Assembly (NCBI GenBank): GCA_937960625.1
Contig: CALGPD010000180.1
Coordinates: 1-8,669, forward strand
DNA length: 8,669 bases
Source: an uncultured Spirochaetia bacterium
GTDB taxonomy: Bacteria; Spirochaetota; CALGPD01
Direction: 5' to 3'
Position numbers and translations under genes: made by a program. A model generated the notes under the pieces. The model searched no databases, had not been told where the DNA came from, and was given only the letters and a program-made list of their open reading frames with translations. Each line of letters starts with the position of its first letter. The stretch's first letter is position 1. Shown here one piece after another: positions 1 to 7,833 of the stretch.

Positions 1-3000
1 CTTAAATATCCTTCCCTGATTAACGATATATCATATATATCACCTCCAACTTCAATCATAGGTTGAAAGTAAATTTCAAATGATAGTTCTTTAATATGCG
101 AATAATCACTTTCAATAAAATTTCTTTGAAATCTTTTTGCCAGATTTAAATCCTTTTTGATTGTATCATATGCCTGGGTAAGCTCTTCTGTGCGCTGCTT
201 AACCATTTTTTCAAGTCCAAGTGTTAGGTCTTCTAATTCTTTATACATTCGTGAGTTTTCAAGTGATATTGCTATCTGGGAAGATATCATTTTTAAAAAG
301 TTTAGACTTTTTTCAGTAAATACTCCCTGATTTAAATTATTTTCAAGATAAATTATTCCAATAGTTTTTCCTTGATGTACCAGTGGAATACACATTACTG
401 AAACAGGTTTGTTTTTCTTAATATATTCATCATTGTTGTATTGGCTGTTTTTTAATACATTTTCAATAATTATACTTCTGTTTGTATTGGAAACGTAATT
501 GATAATGGAAAGAGGAAAATCTGAGGACATTTTATTTTCAGTAGTAGTTTTATTTGTAATGATTTTAATTTTGCCGTTTTCAAATAGCCCTTTTGCAAGA
601 ATTACCCAATTATTATTTTTTTCAATTATCAGTAATCCTGTTTCCGCGCCTGCATTTTCAATTGTGATTTTCATTAATTTGTTTAATAATTCAGAAAGAA
701 TAATTTCACCTGAAATGGCTTGAGACGCTTTCATTACACTTTCCAGATCAAGTATATCAGTCATGCCGGAAGTAGTGGATGTAGTACTCTGTAAATTGTT
801 AATAAATTCATTTTGAGATATATTTTCAGATATAAAACTGTCATTTAGACTACTGAATTTATTTATTAATTGAGAAATCTTTGCGTTTGCGCCCCATTTT
901 AAATAACAATATCTTGCTTCAACGTAATAATATTTGGAAATTTCCGTTTTATTTTGCTCAAGGTAAAAATAACTGGCAAGTTCATTTGCTAATGCCTGTT
1001 CGTGAATAAAGCCGTTTTCACGTGAATATTTAATAGCCAAATCATAAAATTCCATTGCTTTGTTTGTTTTTTTCTTGATCCGGCAAATTTCTGCATTTAA
1101 AAGATAGTATTTGTTTAAAAAGTTTTCAGGGCAATGCTTGCACCATTTCTTCAGCTTTTTTAAATACCGTTTGGATTTTGACAATGCTTGGGCTTTTCCG
1201 TTGTAATTGTTAGCTGAAATATTCCTTAGCAATGAAATTGAATAATTTAAATAAAACACGGGTACGACAACTGTTCCCATAACTCCTAATATGCTTTTCT
1301 CTGCTTTTTCAGCAAATTTTATTCCTAATGAATAATTATTGAAAATATTGCAGATTAAAAGTTTATTAAAATAAAAATAGAATTTTAAAGTCTGGTCCGG
1401 TGATTTTTCATAGAAAGGTAAAATATCTTTCTCGTCAAAGTATTTTCCTTTATAATCCAAAGGATTGCCTTTAGATTGAATTAAATTTACAATTGTCTGA
1501 TATCCGTTTTCAAATCGGTATAGGCTTGCCTGTTGGCGTAAATGCGCGATAGTATCTCTAAATTCTTCAAGTTGATTTTTTAAATCAGGCAGATACCAAC
1601 CGCTTAAAAATGCATGGTATGTCCAATGCTCAAGCGCGTAAGCGCTGAATTCTACATCTCCTGAATTCATTCCGGCTTCATATGCCTCAAATAACGGAGG
1701 TATTGTCTGGCTTAACGGCATTTTCCAATGGGAGATAAAACAATATACAGTTGTGTATACTTTTGCTTTGAGGTTTTTCTCGGAATATTTTTTTAGCATC
1801 TTTAAGGCTAATTCGCCAAATTCGTTTCCTTTTTCAATATCTCCTAATACAGAGCAAAGAATTAATCCCCATCCCATATAAATAAATGAACAATCTTTAG
1901 GGTTACCGTGTTTTAAAGCTAATTTTATTGTTTTCGCGGATAATAATGGTATTATTTCAGGTTTTGCCCGGTATGCAGCGCTGGAAAGCTGCATCATTAT
2001 TCTGGAACTGGCAATCACTCTTTCATCATGTAATTCTTTTAGATTATAAAATTTTTCAATACTTTTACCGGAAAGTTTAAATCTAGTTCCTAATATTGAC
2101 ATCCCTATTTTAACCATTGAAGGATTTTCCGGGACATTATAACCAAGCAGTTTTAAAACTTTGACACCGATTTTAATAGCATTTATTTGATTACCTTGAG
2201 TAATTTTGCTAATCATTAATGTTTCATAAATAGGAATTTGCTGGAATATATTTTTCGTTTTGCGGATTGCAGTATTGGATAGCTTTTCCATTTCTTGATA
2301 ATTACCGCTTAGAAAAGCCCCTTGAATAGCTTCAATGTAAATCTCAAGGGTTAAATCAAAATATTCTTCCCATGAATTTTCATCTAACAATGATAAAGCT
2401 GTTGATAAAAAATTAAAATATAAATTGTATGCGGAATTCTGTTTTGCTTTTCTGCCTGCTAATAAATTATACTTTGCAATATTTATCTTTTCCATTTTAG
2501 ATTCAATTAAATCTGTTGCAAGATTTAAATGTTGAATAGCTTGAAAGATTTTTTCGTTACCGAATTCATCAGCTTCTTTTAATATTGTCCGGCCAATATT
2601 ATAATGTAATTCCTTTTTAGTTTTTTCATCATTTATATCGTATGCGGCTTTTTGAACCCTAGTATGGGAAAAACTATAAATATTATAATTATCGAGTAAA
2701 TTTTCATTTATGGAATTTACTACATTGTTTTTTATTATAATTATCCCTTTTTCTATAAGAATATCAATAAAGCGGTAAATCTCATCGTCGTTGAAATCAG
2801 TAAGTTTTATGAGGTGTTCAATTGAGAAATCTATTCCTATGCAGGCAGCGATTTTGATAAAACTTTGTATTTGTTCATCAAGCATCATTATTTTATCAGC
2901 GATTAAAGCTCCAATATCATCCGGTACATTTATAGATTTAATTACTAATTCATTCCATTTCCATCTTTCCTCAGAAGTATCAAAATAGATTGCCTTAGAT

Positions 3001-4706
3001 TCATATAACGAATTAATAAATTGTTTTAAAAATAAAATATTGCCTTCGGTTTTATTATAACAAATTTCAGCAAGGCCGTTAACTTGTTCCTCACTGATAT
3101 GAAAACTATTTGAAAGAATTTTTATAATATCTTTTTTTGATAATTCTTTAATATCGATTTCAACGGTTTTCAAATTCCGGGAAACAATTCTGTCTTTGAA
3201 ATTTTGAATGTTATGGTTTTCCTTTAACTGCTCATTTGATAAAGTTATAATTATCATTAAATAACGTATTAAACCTTCAAGCATTAAAGTCTCAATTAAA
3301 TCTAAAACTGCCAAATCAGCTTTTTCAATGTCATCCAAAATGAGAATAACAGGAGTGTCTTTTGTGCAAAAAACGTTTACAAATTTTTTAAACATTAGTA
3401 AAAACCGGTTTTTTTGCTCGATTCCGTTTAATTCTTCAACTTCAGGTTGTTCGCCTAAAATTAATTTCAAAGCCGGAAATAATTTAACGGTAATACCTGC
3501 ATTTTCACCTAGAGCAGATAGTATTCTTTGTTTCCATGATTCAATCTCAATTTCGCTTTTAGATAAAATTTGTTCTATTAATGGAGCTATAGCGTTAATG
3601 ATTGGAATATATGGATTTAAAGTATTTGCTTCATTACAATCTCCATATAGAAAAAAACCTTTTTTTTCAGAAACAAGTTTGCTTAAGTTTCTCGTTATAG
3701 ATGTTCTTCCCGAACCTTCATTGCCGCTGATAAATACTATTTCTTTTTGTCCGGCACAAATTCTTTGAAATGATTCTTCTAAAACTTCAATTTCATTTTC
3801 TCTTCCGGAAATCTCCCCATGTAAAATTAAATACTGTGGAATATCATGTTCACCAATTTTAAAAGCATTTATTATACCGTTTTGGTAATATTCATCAAAG
3901 CAAATCTGTAGATCTTTTATCAATCCAAAAGCGCTTTGATACCTGTCTTCAGGAGCTTTGTTTAATAATTTCATTATAATGTTTGATATCTGAACCGGTA
4001 TATTATTTTTAACTTCTACCGGTGGAATGGGTTTGCTCGCAATATGAAAGTGTATTATTTCGAGTTTATCGTTTGATATAAACGGTACTTTTCCTGTAAG
4101 AATTTCATAAAACGTTATGCCTAAAGAATAATAATCACTTCTGTAATCAATTAATCTGTTTGTCCTTCCTGTCTGTTCAGGGGATATATAAGGCAGCGTG
4201 CCTTCAATAAGAATGTTTTCCTGATCAGTGTTCTGAATATCTGCTTTTAATTTTGATATGCCGAAATCAATGATTTGTAATTCGTTGCTTTGCTCATGCC
4301 AGATAATATTTGAAGGGTTAATATCTCTGTGAATTATTCCGCTTTGGTGGATATTATCAAGAGCAGATGTTAAGTTTATCGCAAAGTTTAGAAATTCAAG
4401 TATTCCAAATTTTACCTGTTTTAAATAATTACTTAATGCCTCACCGTTAATGTCTTCATAAACTATTATAAACGAATTATTGTATGATAAGAAATCCAAT
4501 GCTTTGACAACGTTTTTTTCCTTAACAGTTTTAGTTAATTCGTACTCATTTTTAAATTTTGAAATCCGGTAAGGAGTAGGGTAATCATTTTTAAGAATTT
4601 TTACAATAACGTGTTTATTGTCTTTAATTCTTACACACCGATGAACAATACTACGCGTGCTTTCATATAATTTTTCTTTTATTTCAAAACCGGAAATTTT
4701 GTCCAA
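1..4706 (-). CDS. Ser/Thr kinase - STAND ATPase - GAF - SpoIIE-type phosphatase multidomain regulator (C-terminus cut by window edge)
   Basis: An open frame of 1568 codons runs off the left edge. Residues about 5-270 are a protein kinase: VIVK lysine K36, HRDINPSN (D128, N133), DFG (D147) and SPEQ (E177). The glycine loop is degenerate, and HxDINPSN replaces the usual HRDxKxxN; both fit the large cyanobacterial-type trifunctional kinases as I know them. Residues about 300-690 are a COG3899-like ATPase with a P-loop GNEGSGRTS (328-336, Arg for Lys) and Walker B LILDD (D458, D459). Residues about 690-1300 are helical and TPR-like. A GAF domain follows (about 1322-1482), then a coiled coil (about 1488-1520) and the start of a SpoIIE/RsbU PP2C domain from 1522, with the metal-binding EVGGDIYD (D1556). 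The TTG start at 4706 is chosen because AGGGG lies five bases upstream and the kinase fold begins at once. The protein is probably cytosolic, as no membrane segment is seen. Its ligand and targets are unknown. Confidence 0.93.
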   Translation of the reverse strand, partial: MDKISGFEIKEKLYESTRSIVHRCVRIKDNKHVIVKILKNDYPTPYRISKFKNEYELTKTVKEKNVVKALDFLSYNNSFIIVYEDINGEALSNYLKQVKFGILEFLNFAINLTSALDNIHQSGIIHRDINPSNIIWHEQSNELQIIDFGISKLKADIQNTDQENILIEGTLPYISPEQTGRTNRLIDYRSDYYSLGITFYEILTGKVPFISNDKLEIIHFHIASKPIPPVEVKNNIPVQISNIIMKLLNKAPEDRYQSAFGLIKDLQICFDEYYQNGIINAFKIGEHDIPQYLILHGEISGRENEIEVLEESFQRICAGQKEIVFISGNEGSGRTSITRNLSKLVSEKKGFFLYGDCNEANTLNPYIPIINAIAPLIEQILSKSEIEIESWKQRILSALGENAGITVKLFPALKLILGEQPEVEELNGIEQKNRFLLMFKKFVNVFCTKDTPVILILDDIEKADLAVLDLIETLMLEGLIRYLMIIITLSNEQLKENHNIQNFKDRIVSRNLKTVEIDIKELSKKDIIKILSNSFHISEEQVNGLAEICYNKTEGNILFLKQFINSLYESKAIYFDTSEERWKWNELVIKSINVPDDIGALIADKIMMLDEQIQSFIKIAACIGIDFSIEHLIKLTDFNDDEIYRFIDILIEKGIIIIKNNVVNSINENLLDNYNIYSFSHTRVQKAAYDINDEKTKKELHYNIGRTILKEADEFGNEKIFQAIQHLNLATDLIESKMEKINIAKYNLLAGRKAKQNSAYNLYFNFLSTALSLLDENSWEEYFDLTLEIYIEAIQGAFLSGNYQEMEKLSNTAIRKTKNIFQQIPIYETLMISKITQGNQINAIKIGVKVLKLLGYNVPENPSMVKIGMSILGTRFKLSGKSIEKFYNLKELHDERVIASSRIMMQLSSAAYRAKPEIIPLLSAKTIKLALKHGNPKDCSFIYMGWGLILCSVLGDIEKGNEFGELALKMLKKYSEKNLKAKVYTTVYCFISHWKMPLSQTIPPLFEAYEAGMNSGDVEFSAYALEHWTYHAFLSGWYLPDLKNQLEEFRDTIAHLRQQASLYRFENGYQTIVNLIQSKGNPLDYKGKYFDEKDILPFYEKSPDQTLKFYFYFNKLLICNIFNNYSLGIKFAEKAEKSILGVMGTVVVPVFYLNYSISLLRNISANNYNGKAQALSKSKRYLKKLKKWCKHCPENFLNKYYLLNAEICRIKKKTNKAMEFYDLAIKYSRENGFIHEQALANELASYFYLEQNKTEISKYYYVEARYCYLKWGANAKISQLINKFSSLNDSFISENISQNEFINNLQSTTSTTSGMTDILDLESVMKASQAISGEIILSELLNKLMKITIENAGAETGLLIIEKNNNWVILAKGLFENGKIKIITNKTTTENKMSSDFPLSIINYVSNTNRSIIIENVLKNSQYNNDEYIKKNKPVSVMCIPLVHQGKTIGIIYLENNLNQGVFTEKSLNFLKMISSQIAISLENSRMYKELEDLTLGLEKMVKQRTEELTQAYDTIKKDLNLAKRFQRNFIESDYSHIKELSFEIYFQPMIEVGGDIYDISLIREGYL

Positions 4707-4711
4707 ACTTT

Positions 4712-4716
4712 CCCCT
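4712..4716 (-). promoter_or_regulatory. Ribosome binding site deciding the TTG start of the kinase gene
   Basis: AGGGG on the minus strand sits five bases before TTG at 4706. The frame stays open further upstream, but there it runs through promoter-like A/T sequence with no ATG, so this site fixes the start. Confidence 0.75.
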
Positions 4717-4767
4717 GGAAACAACAATTTTATTATTAAAATTAGTAAAATTAATATATAACAGAAT

Positions 4768-4795
4768 ATTATACAGAATTTTAATAATAAATCAA
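4768..4795 (-). promoter_or_regulatory. Sigma-70-like promoter for the kinase/phosphatase gene
   Basis: On the minus strand TTGATT (4795-4790) is followed after 16 bases by a perfect TATAAT (4773-4768). Transcription would start near 4761, giving a leader of about 55 bases before the TTG start. The giant regulator could therefore be transcribed independently of the upstream LRR gene. Read by eye; not tested. Confidence 0.6.
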
Positions 4796-4796
4796 T

Positions 4797-4828
4797 AAAA
4801 ATATAAATTTACTTAAATTTATATTTTT
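4797..4828 (-). terminator. A/T-only perfect inverted repeat over the LRR gene stop codon, possible weak terminator
   Basis: Two 15-base arms (4797-4811 and 4814-4828) are perfectly complementary around a two-base centre. The arm is AAAAATATAAATTTA on the plus strand. The TAA stop of the LRR gene (4811-4809) is inside it, and on the minus strand the second arm ends in TTTTT. It lies two bases upstream of the -35 box of the kinase promoter. The stem contains no G-C pair, so it is weaker than a normal intrinsic terminator. A role as an attenuator, an mRNA 3' end or a simple AT-rich palindrome cannot be separated. Confidence 0.4.
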
Positions 4829-5936
4829 CTATTAATCTATCACCCCCTGATTTCTCAACAATAATATTACAATTAGGAAGCAGTTTTTTCAATCTTTCTA
4901 TTCCCTTATTATCAACCGGGTTATACGTTAATGATATATTTGAAAGATTTTTTAATCCGGAGATTTCATCAGGTATAGACTTTATCTGATTTCGCTTTAA
5001 AAATAGTTTTTCAAGATTATTGAGGCTTAGAATACTTTTGGGAAATTGTGTAAACCCGTTGTTTTTAATATTTAATAATTTCAGGTTTTTTAATTGGCAA
5101 ATTCTCTCCGGTAGATTTGATAGTTTGTTATTTCCAACGAGTAGGGTAACAAGATTTTTATAATCCAGAATTCTCTCCGGAAAATCAGTAAGCCCGCAAT
5201 GTTCAATGGTTATATTGGTGATTTTTTCCTTATTATAAGGAATATCTAATACGTTGTTTATTTCCATGAAATCAAGCCCGCTTAGGTTTAAGAAAGAATC
5301 TTTGTTGTTTTTTACTTTGTTGCTTATGGCTTTTTGTATACGGTTTTTATGAATTTCAATTTCTTCCTTACTTCCAAGTAATTTTACAACCTGAAGATAT
5401 TTCCGAGCATAAAAAGGATTTTCAAATGTATTGTTTTTAAATCCTGCTCTTTTGTATTCATTAATAAAGATATTTGTAAATTTTTTTATATCATCCCAAT
5501 CTAAATTAGTAGATATTTCAAAAGAAACATCTGTTCTCGGTTCAATATCCGAAACAGAAATACCATCCCGGCTATATGCAATTGCTAATGTATTGCTGTA
5601 AATTTTTATATCTTTCATATTATATGTAAGAAAATTTATCAAACATCCGTATCCATCTCTGGGATTTCCGCTTAATTCATCAAACTTGAAAATTAAGTAT
5701 TTATCTTCATTTTTTAAATAAAAGCTTGATTTAACAATATCCGGATTATAATTAACCTTGCTTTTATCAAAAATGTCTTCCTTATAAAAACCATTAATTA
5801 TATCAATTAACAAAAACACAATTGGTTTAAAACCTTGTTTTTTATTCTGCTGCAAATTAAAGTTTATATTTAATACAGTTTTGAATTGTTTTTTTATTCC
5901 TTCATCCCATAATACATTAAAAATTGAACCTTGCAA
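4809..5936 (-). CDS. Leucine-rich repeat protein with unrecognised N-terminal domain
   Basis: The protein has 375 residues. The C-terminal part carries about four 23-residue leucine-rich repeats, starting near residues 239, 262, 285 and 308, of the form LxxLxLxxNxLxxLPxxIxxLxN, plus a degenerate capping unit (about 331-357). Such repeats form a curved solenoid that usually binds another protein. Residues 1-235 are a mixed alpha/beta stretch I do not recognise. There is no signal peptide or transmembrane segment, so a cytosolic location is likely. The start is TTG at 5936 with AAGGG six bases upstream. The gene lies 102 bp upstream of, and co-oriented with, the giant kinase/phosphatase gene, so it may encode an interacting or sensing partner; this is inference from position only. 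The LRR call is firm, the function is not known. Confidence 0.9.
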   Translation of the reverse strand: MQGSIFNVLWDEGIKKQFKTVLNINFNLQQNKKQGFKPIVFLLIDIINGFYKEDIFDKSKVNYNPDIVKSSFYLKNEDKYLIFKFDELSGNPRDGYGCLINFLTYNMKDIKIYSNTLAIAYSRDGISVSDIEPRTDVSFEISTNLDWDDIKKFTNIFINEYKRAGFKNNTFENPFYARKYLQVVKLLGSKEEIEIHKNRIQKAISNKVKNNKDSFLNLSGLDFMEINNVLDIPYNKEKITNITIEHCGLTDFPERILDYKNLVTLLVGNNKLSNLPERICQLKNLKLLNIKNNGFTQFPKSILSLNNLEKLFLKRNQIKSIPDEISGLKNLSNISLTYNPVDNKGIERLKKLLPNCNIIVEKSGGDRLIEKYKFK

Positions 5937-5942
5937 AGTACA

Positions 5943-5947
5943 CCCTT
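5943..5947 (-). promoter_or_regulatory. Ribosome binding site for the LRR gene (TTG start)
   Basis: AAGGG on the minus strand lies six bases before the TTG at 5936. No ATG in frame nearby would give a better start, so it supports TTG initiation here as in the next gene downstream. Confidence 0.65.
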
Positions 5948-5970
5948 TTTTAATAGTTTAATTAATTTTA

Positions 5971-5998
5971 AGTATAACTTTATAGTTTCAATTTTCAA
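5971..5998 (-). promoter_or_regulatory. Sigma-70-like promoter for the LRR gene
   Basis: On the minus strand TTGAAA (5998-5993) is separated by 16 bases from TATACT (5976-5971), each one mismatch from consensus. The predicted transcript start near 5964 leaves a short leader of about 28 bases before the TTG start. It is back to back with the tRNA promoter, with 28 bp between the two -35 boxes. Confidence 0.55.
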
Positions 5999-6026
5999 TA
6001 GAATATATAAAAAACGTTAAGTAATG

Positions 6027-6055
6027 TTGACTTTTACCCCGATTTTAAATACACT
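6027..6055 (+). promoter_or_regulatory. Sigma-70-like promoter for tRNA-Leu
   Basis: TTGACT (6027-6032) is followed after 17 bases by TACACT (6050-6055). This places transcription start near 6062, about 11 bases before the mature tRNA 5' end, as expected for a single-gene tRNA transcript. An overlapping TATATT (6055-6060) is a better -10 by sequence, but its spacing to the -35 is too long. Confidence 0.6.
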
Positions 6056-6072
6056 ATATTAACGAAAAAAAA

Positions 6073-6153
6073 GCGGGTGTGGCGGAACTGGCAGACGCGC
6101 TAGACTTAGGATCTAGTACCTTTGGTGTGGGGGTTCGACCCCCTCCACCCGCA
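6073..6153 (+). tRNA. tRNA-Leu, anticodon UAG
   Basis: The cloverleaf folds completely. The acceptor stem GCGGGTG (6073-6079) pairs with CACCCGC (6146-6152), and the discriminator is A6153. The anticodon stem CTAGA/TCTAG encloses the loop CTTAGGA with anticodon TAG at 6107-6109, which reads CUN leucine codons. The variable arm (6117-6128) has a short ACC/GGT stem, the class II form expected of tRNA-Leu. The T arm has five G's (6129-6133) pairing with CCCTC (6141-6145) around TTCGACC. The 3' CCA is not encoded and must be added by a nucleotidyltransferase. I see no repeated copy of the tRNA 3' end elsewhere in the window, so there is no sign of an integrated element. Confidence 0.97.
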
Positions 6154-6162
6154 AAAACTAAC

Positions 6163-6193
6163 AAGGCAGGCAAATGATACGCTTGCCTTTTTT
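6163..6193 (+). terminator. Intrinsic terminator of tRNA-Leu
   Basis: AAGGCAGGC (6163-6171) pairs with GCTTGCCTT (6181-6189), nine pairs with one G-T, around a nine-base loop, followed by a run of T's to 6193. It lies ten bases after the tRNA 3' end. Confidence 0.8.
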
Positions 6194-6316
6194 GATTCTA
6201 AAGACGTTGGTGGTTGTTTTTCGTATACTTTTCGTAAACGAATCTGTTTTAATATACTAACAGCTTATGTATACAAATCTGCAAGTTATTATAATATTTT
6301 ATACTTATTTGGGCTG
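6194..6316. other. Intergenic spacer between tRNA terminator and membrane-protein stop
   Basis: I see no gene or clear terminator for the membrane-protein transcript here. A short TTCGT-AA-ACGAA palindrome is present but has no T-tract suited to the minus strand. Confidence 0.5.
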
Positions 6317-7666
6317 TCAACCCGCTATTTTAAACACAACGGGTATATTTCCAATCCATGTATGTATATGGAATTTACCCATAAAAACGAAATTGTATTT
6401 TCTGTCTGATAAAAATCTTTTCAATGAATTTACACCGAGCTTAATTGAATTTATTAGCAGTTTAAAAGTAATTACGCTCTTTTGTTTAGCTTTTATAACA
6501 CCACCGGATATGTTTTTTTTAGCTATATTCTTATGGTTCATTCGTAATATTAAAGCGAAACTAAAAATATGGATATCTTCAGTCGTTGGATTAGTAATTT
6601 TTAGTTTAACGTTTAATTCAGGATTGGTTTTAATATTAAACCTTTTAAGTAATCCTGATAAAACCGTATCTTCACTTTGTTTCAATTTAATACTTGCGCT
6701 TTCAATTTTATAATTACATTTTAAGAGCCTTGCTTGAGTTTTACTTTTTAAAAATATCTCCGCCCCGGTTATTATTACGATAACAGCGCATAAAATAACA
6801 ACGGTTTCAAAAATATACGCAAAAACCGTTTTCTTTTTATTTATAACTGCTTCATTTTTAACGTATGAAACGGAATGAATTGTTCCCGAGATTACGCCGA
6901 ATACAAAAATCAGTGAGTTTAGAGCAAGAATTATCGAAAATAAAATGTGGGAATTGCCAAAACTGTTTATCATATAATTAATAATTATCAAAAACAATGT
7001 TATGGACGTTCCGAAACCTAAACTCGTTGCCGGATTTTTTAAACTAATTCTCGCAATAACGTTGTATCCGCGTCCCCAAAGCAAAAATGAGTAGGATAAA
7101 TAAATCAAAGCGTTTATGAAAATAAAAACAAAGTATGAAAGAAAAGTATAAGCAAAACTGCTGTAAGGTAAAATAAAAAAGAATAGAGCAAAAACGTAAA
7201 AAATAGTGAACATAAGCATTTTTAATTCTTCAAATATATTAAAAAGAAAATGCCTAAAACCCGTTCTTTGTATCTTGAAAGGGCAATCATATCCTAATTT
7301 ATTTTGAATACGGATTGATAACGGGTCAAGTATAAAACCTTTAAATAAACTTAGAACAACGAGAGTGGAAACATAAGATAAATATAAAATAATTGGACTA
7401 AACAAATTATAAAGAGGTGAAGACATTACGGGTTTTAAATATTGCATGGGGGTAAAATAAATCCATGCTTTGCTTATGGCAAACAACGTGTTTTTTATTA
7501 AAACGTTATTAAAAAAAGAAATATAAAACCTGGATATTATATAGAAAATTATAAGAGAAATGAAAAATAGTGCCAATGAATATTTGTAATTTTGACACGC
7601 GAGTTTAATTGTTTCTTTATGAAATAAACTACTAAAGCCTTTTAAAAATTTTTTAATTATCTTCAC
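6317..7666 (-). CDS. EI24/CysZ-like multi-pass membrane protein with C-terminal LEA14/WHy-like domain
   Basis: The protein has 449 residues. About seven membrane segments are visible, near residues 28-52, 88-112, 146-168, 172-196, 214-235, 240-262 and 282-303. Residues about 20-262 resemble the EI24/CysZ family: a DPLSxRIxxKLG stretch after the second helix, a long polar loop, and NPATSLGFG before a hydrophobic helix. CysZ moves sulfate; other bacterial members have no settled role. Residues about 318-449 look like a LEA14/WHy beta-sandwich, with VKLKITNPT, a central IKAKQKSV strand pair and a final YNFVFMG...IPVVFKI strand. Lysines before the last helix (277-279) suggest that it crosses outward and that the LEA-like domain faces the periplasm. 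The start is GTG at 7666, with only a weak AAAGTAA upstream, so the exact start is uncertain. No partner gene on the same strand is close by. Confidence 0.85.
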   Translation of the reverse strand: MKIIKKFLKGFSSLFHKETIKLACQNYKYSLALFFISLIIFYIISRFYISFFNNVLIKNTLFAISKAWIYFTPMQYLKPVMSSPLYNLFSPIILYLSYVSTLVVLSLFKGFILDPLSIRIQNKLGYDCPFKIQRTGFRHFLFNIFEELKMLMFTIFYVFALFFFILPYSSFAYTFLSYFVFIFINALIYLSYSFLLWGRGYNVIARISLKNPATSLGFGTSITLFLIIINYMINSFGNSHILFSIILALNSLIFVFGVISGTIHSVSYVKNEAVINKKKTVFAYIFETVVILCAVIVIITGAEIFLKSKTQARLLKCNYKIESASIKLKQSEDTVLSGLLKRFNIKTNPELNVKLKITNPTTEDIHIFSFALILRMNHKNIAKKNISGGVIKAKQKSVITFKLLINSIKLGVNSLKRFLSDRKYNFVFMGKFHIHTWIGNIPVVFKIAG

Positions 7667-7695
7667 AATAATTACTTTAAAACATTTTAATTAAA

Positions 7696-7725
7696 ATTAC
7701 AAAGAAAAAACTAAGATTTTGTCAG
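7696..7725 (-). promoter_or_regulatory. Possible sigma-70-like promoter for the membrane-protein gene
   Basis: On the minus strand CTGACA (7725-7720) and TGTAAT (7701-7696) are 18 bases apart, each one mismatch from consensus. The start of transcription would be near 7690, about 24 bases before the GTG start. Confidence 0.45.
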
Positions 7726-7833
7726 CGGTATTTTTGCTTCGCGTACACTGCACACTTTATGGAGAATATCAAATCAGCTGCTAGTTTTATTCCCTGTTGT
7801 TGTTCATGAAATTAGTACAATCGTTATTTTTTA

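Noticed and set aside
499..723. Plus-strand 74-residue open frame
   Set aside because: It lies antisense to the GAF region of the giant minus-strand protein, lacks a ribosome binding site, and its residues show no domain.
2791..2988. Plus-strand 65-residue open frame
   Set aside because: It is antisense to the well-supported ATPase region of the kinase protein, with no ribosome binding site.
3328..3768. Plus-strand 146-residue open frame
   Set aside because: It is the complement of the region from Walker A to Walker B; the minus-strand motifs show which strand is coding.
6211..6242. TTCGT...ACGAA inverted repeat as terminator for the membrane-protein gene
   Set aside because: Only five base pairs with a two-base loop and no T-run on the minus strand.
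6073..6316. tRNA-Leu as an integration site for a mobile element
   Set aside because: No integrase and no second copy of the tRNA 3' end was found in the window; a normal terminator follows the tRNA.
6122..6713. Two overlapping plus-strand open frames of 95 and 148 residues
   Set aside because: The first begins inside the tRNA-Leu gene and crosses its terminator. The second is antisense to the LEA-like domain. Neither has a ribosome site or recognisable domain.
7759..7809. 16-residue open frame starting ATGGAGAAT and containing Cys-Cys-Cys
   Set aside because: There is no ribosome binding site before the ATG and no similar peptide known to me; too short to support.
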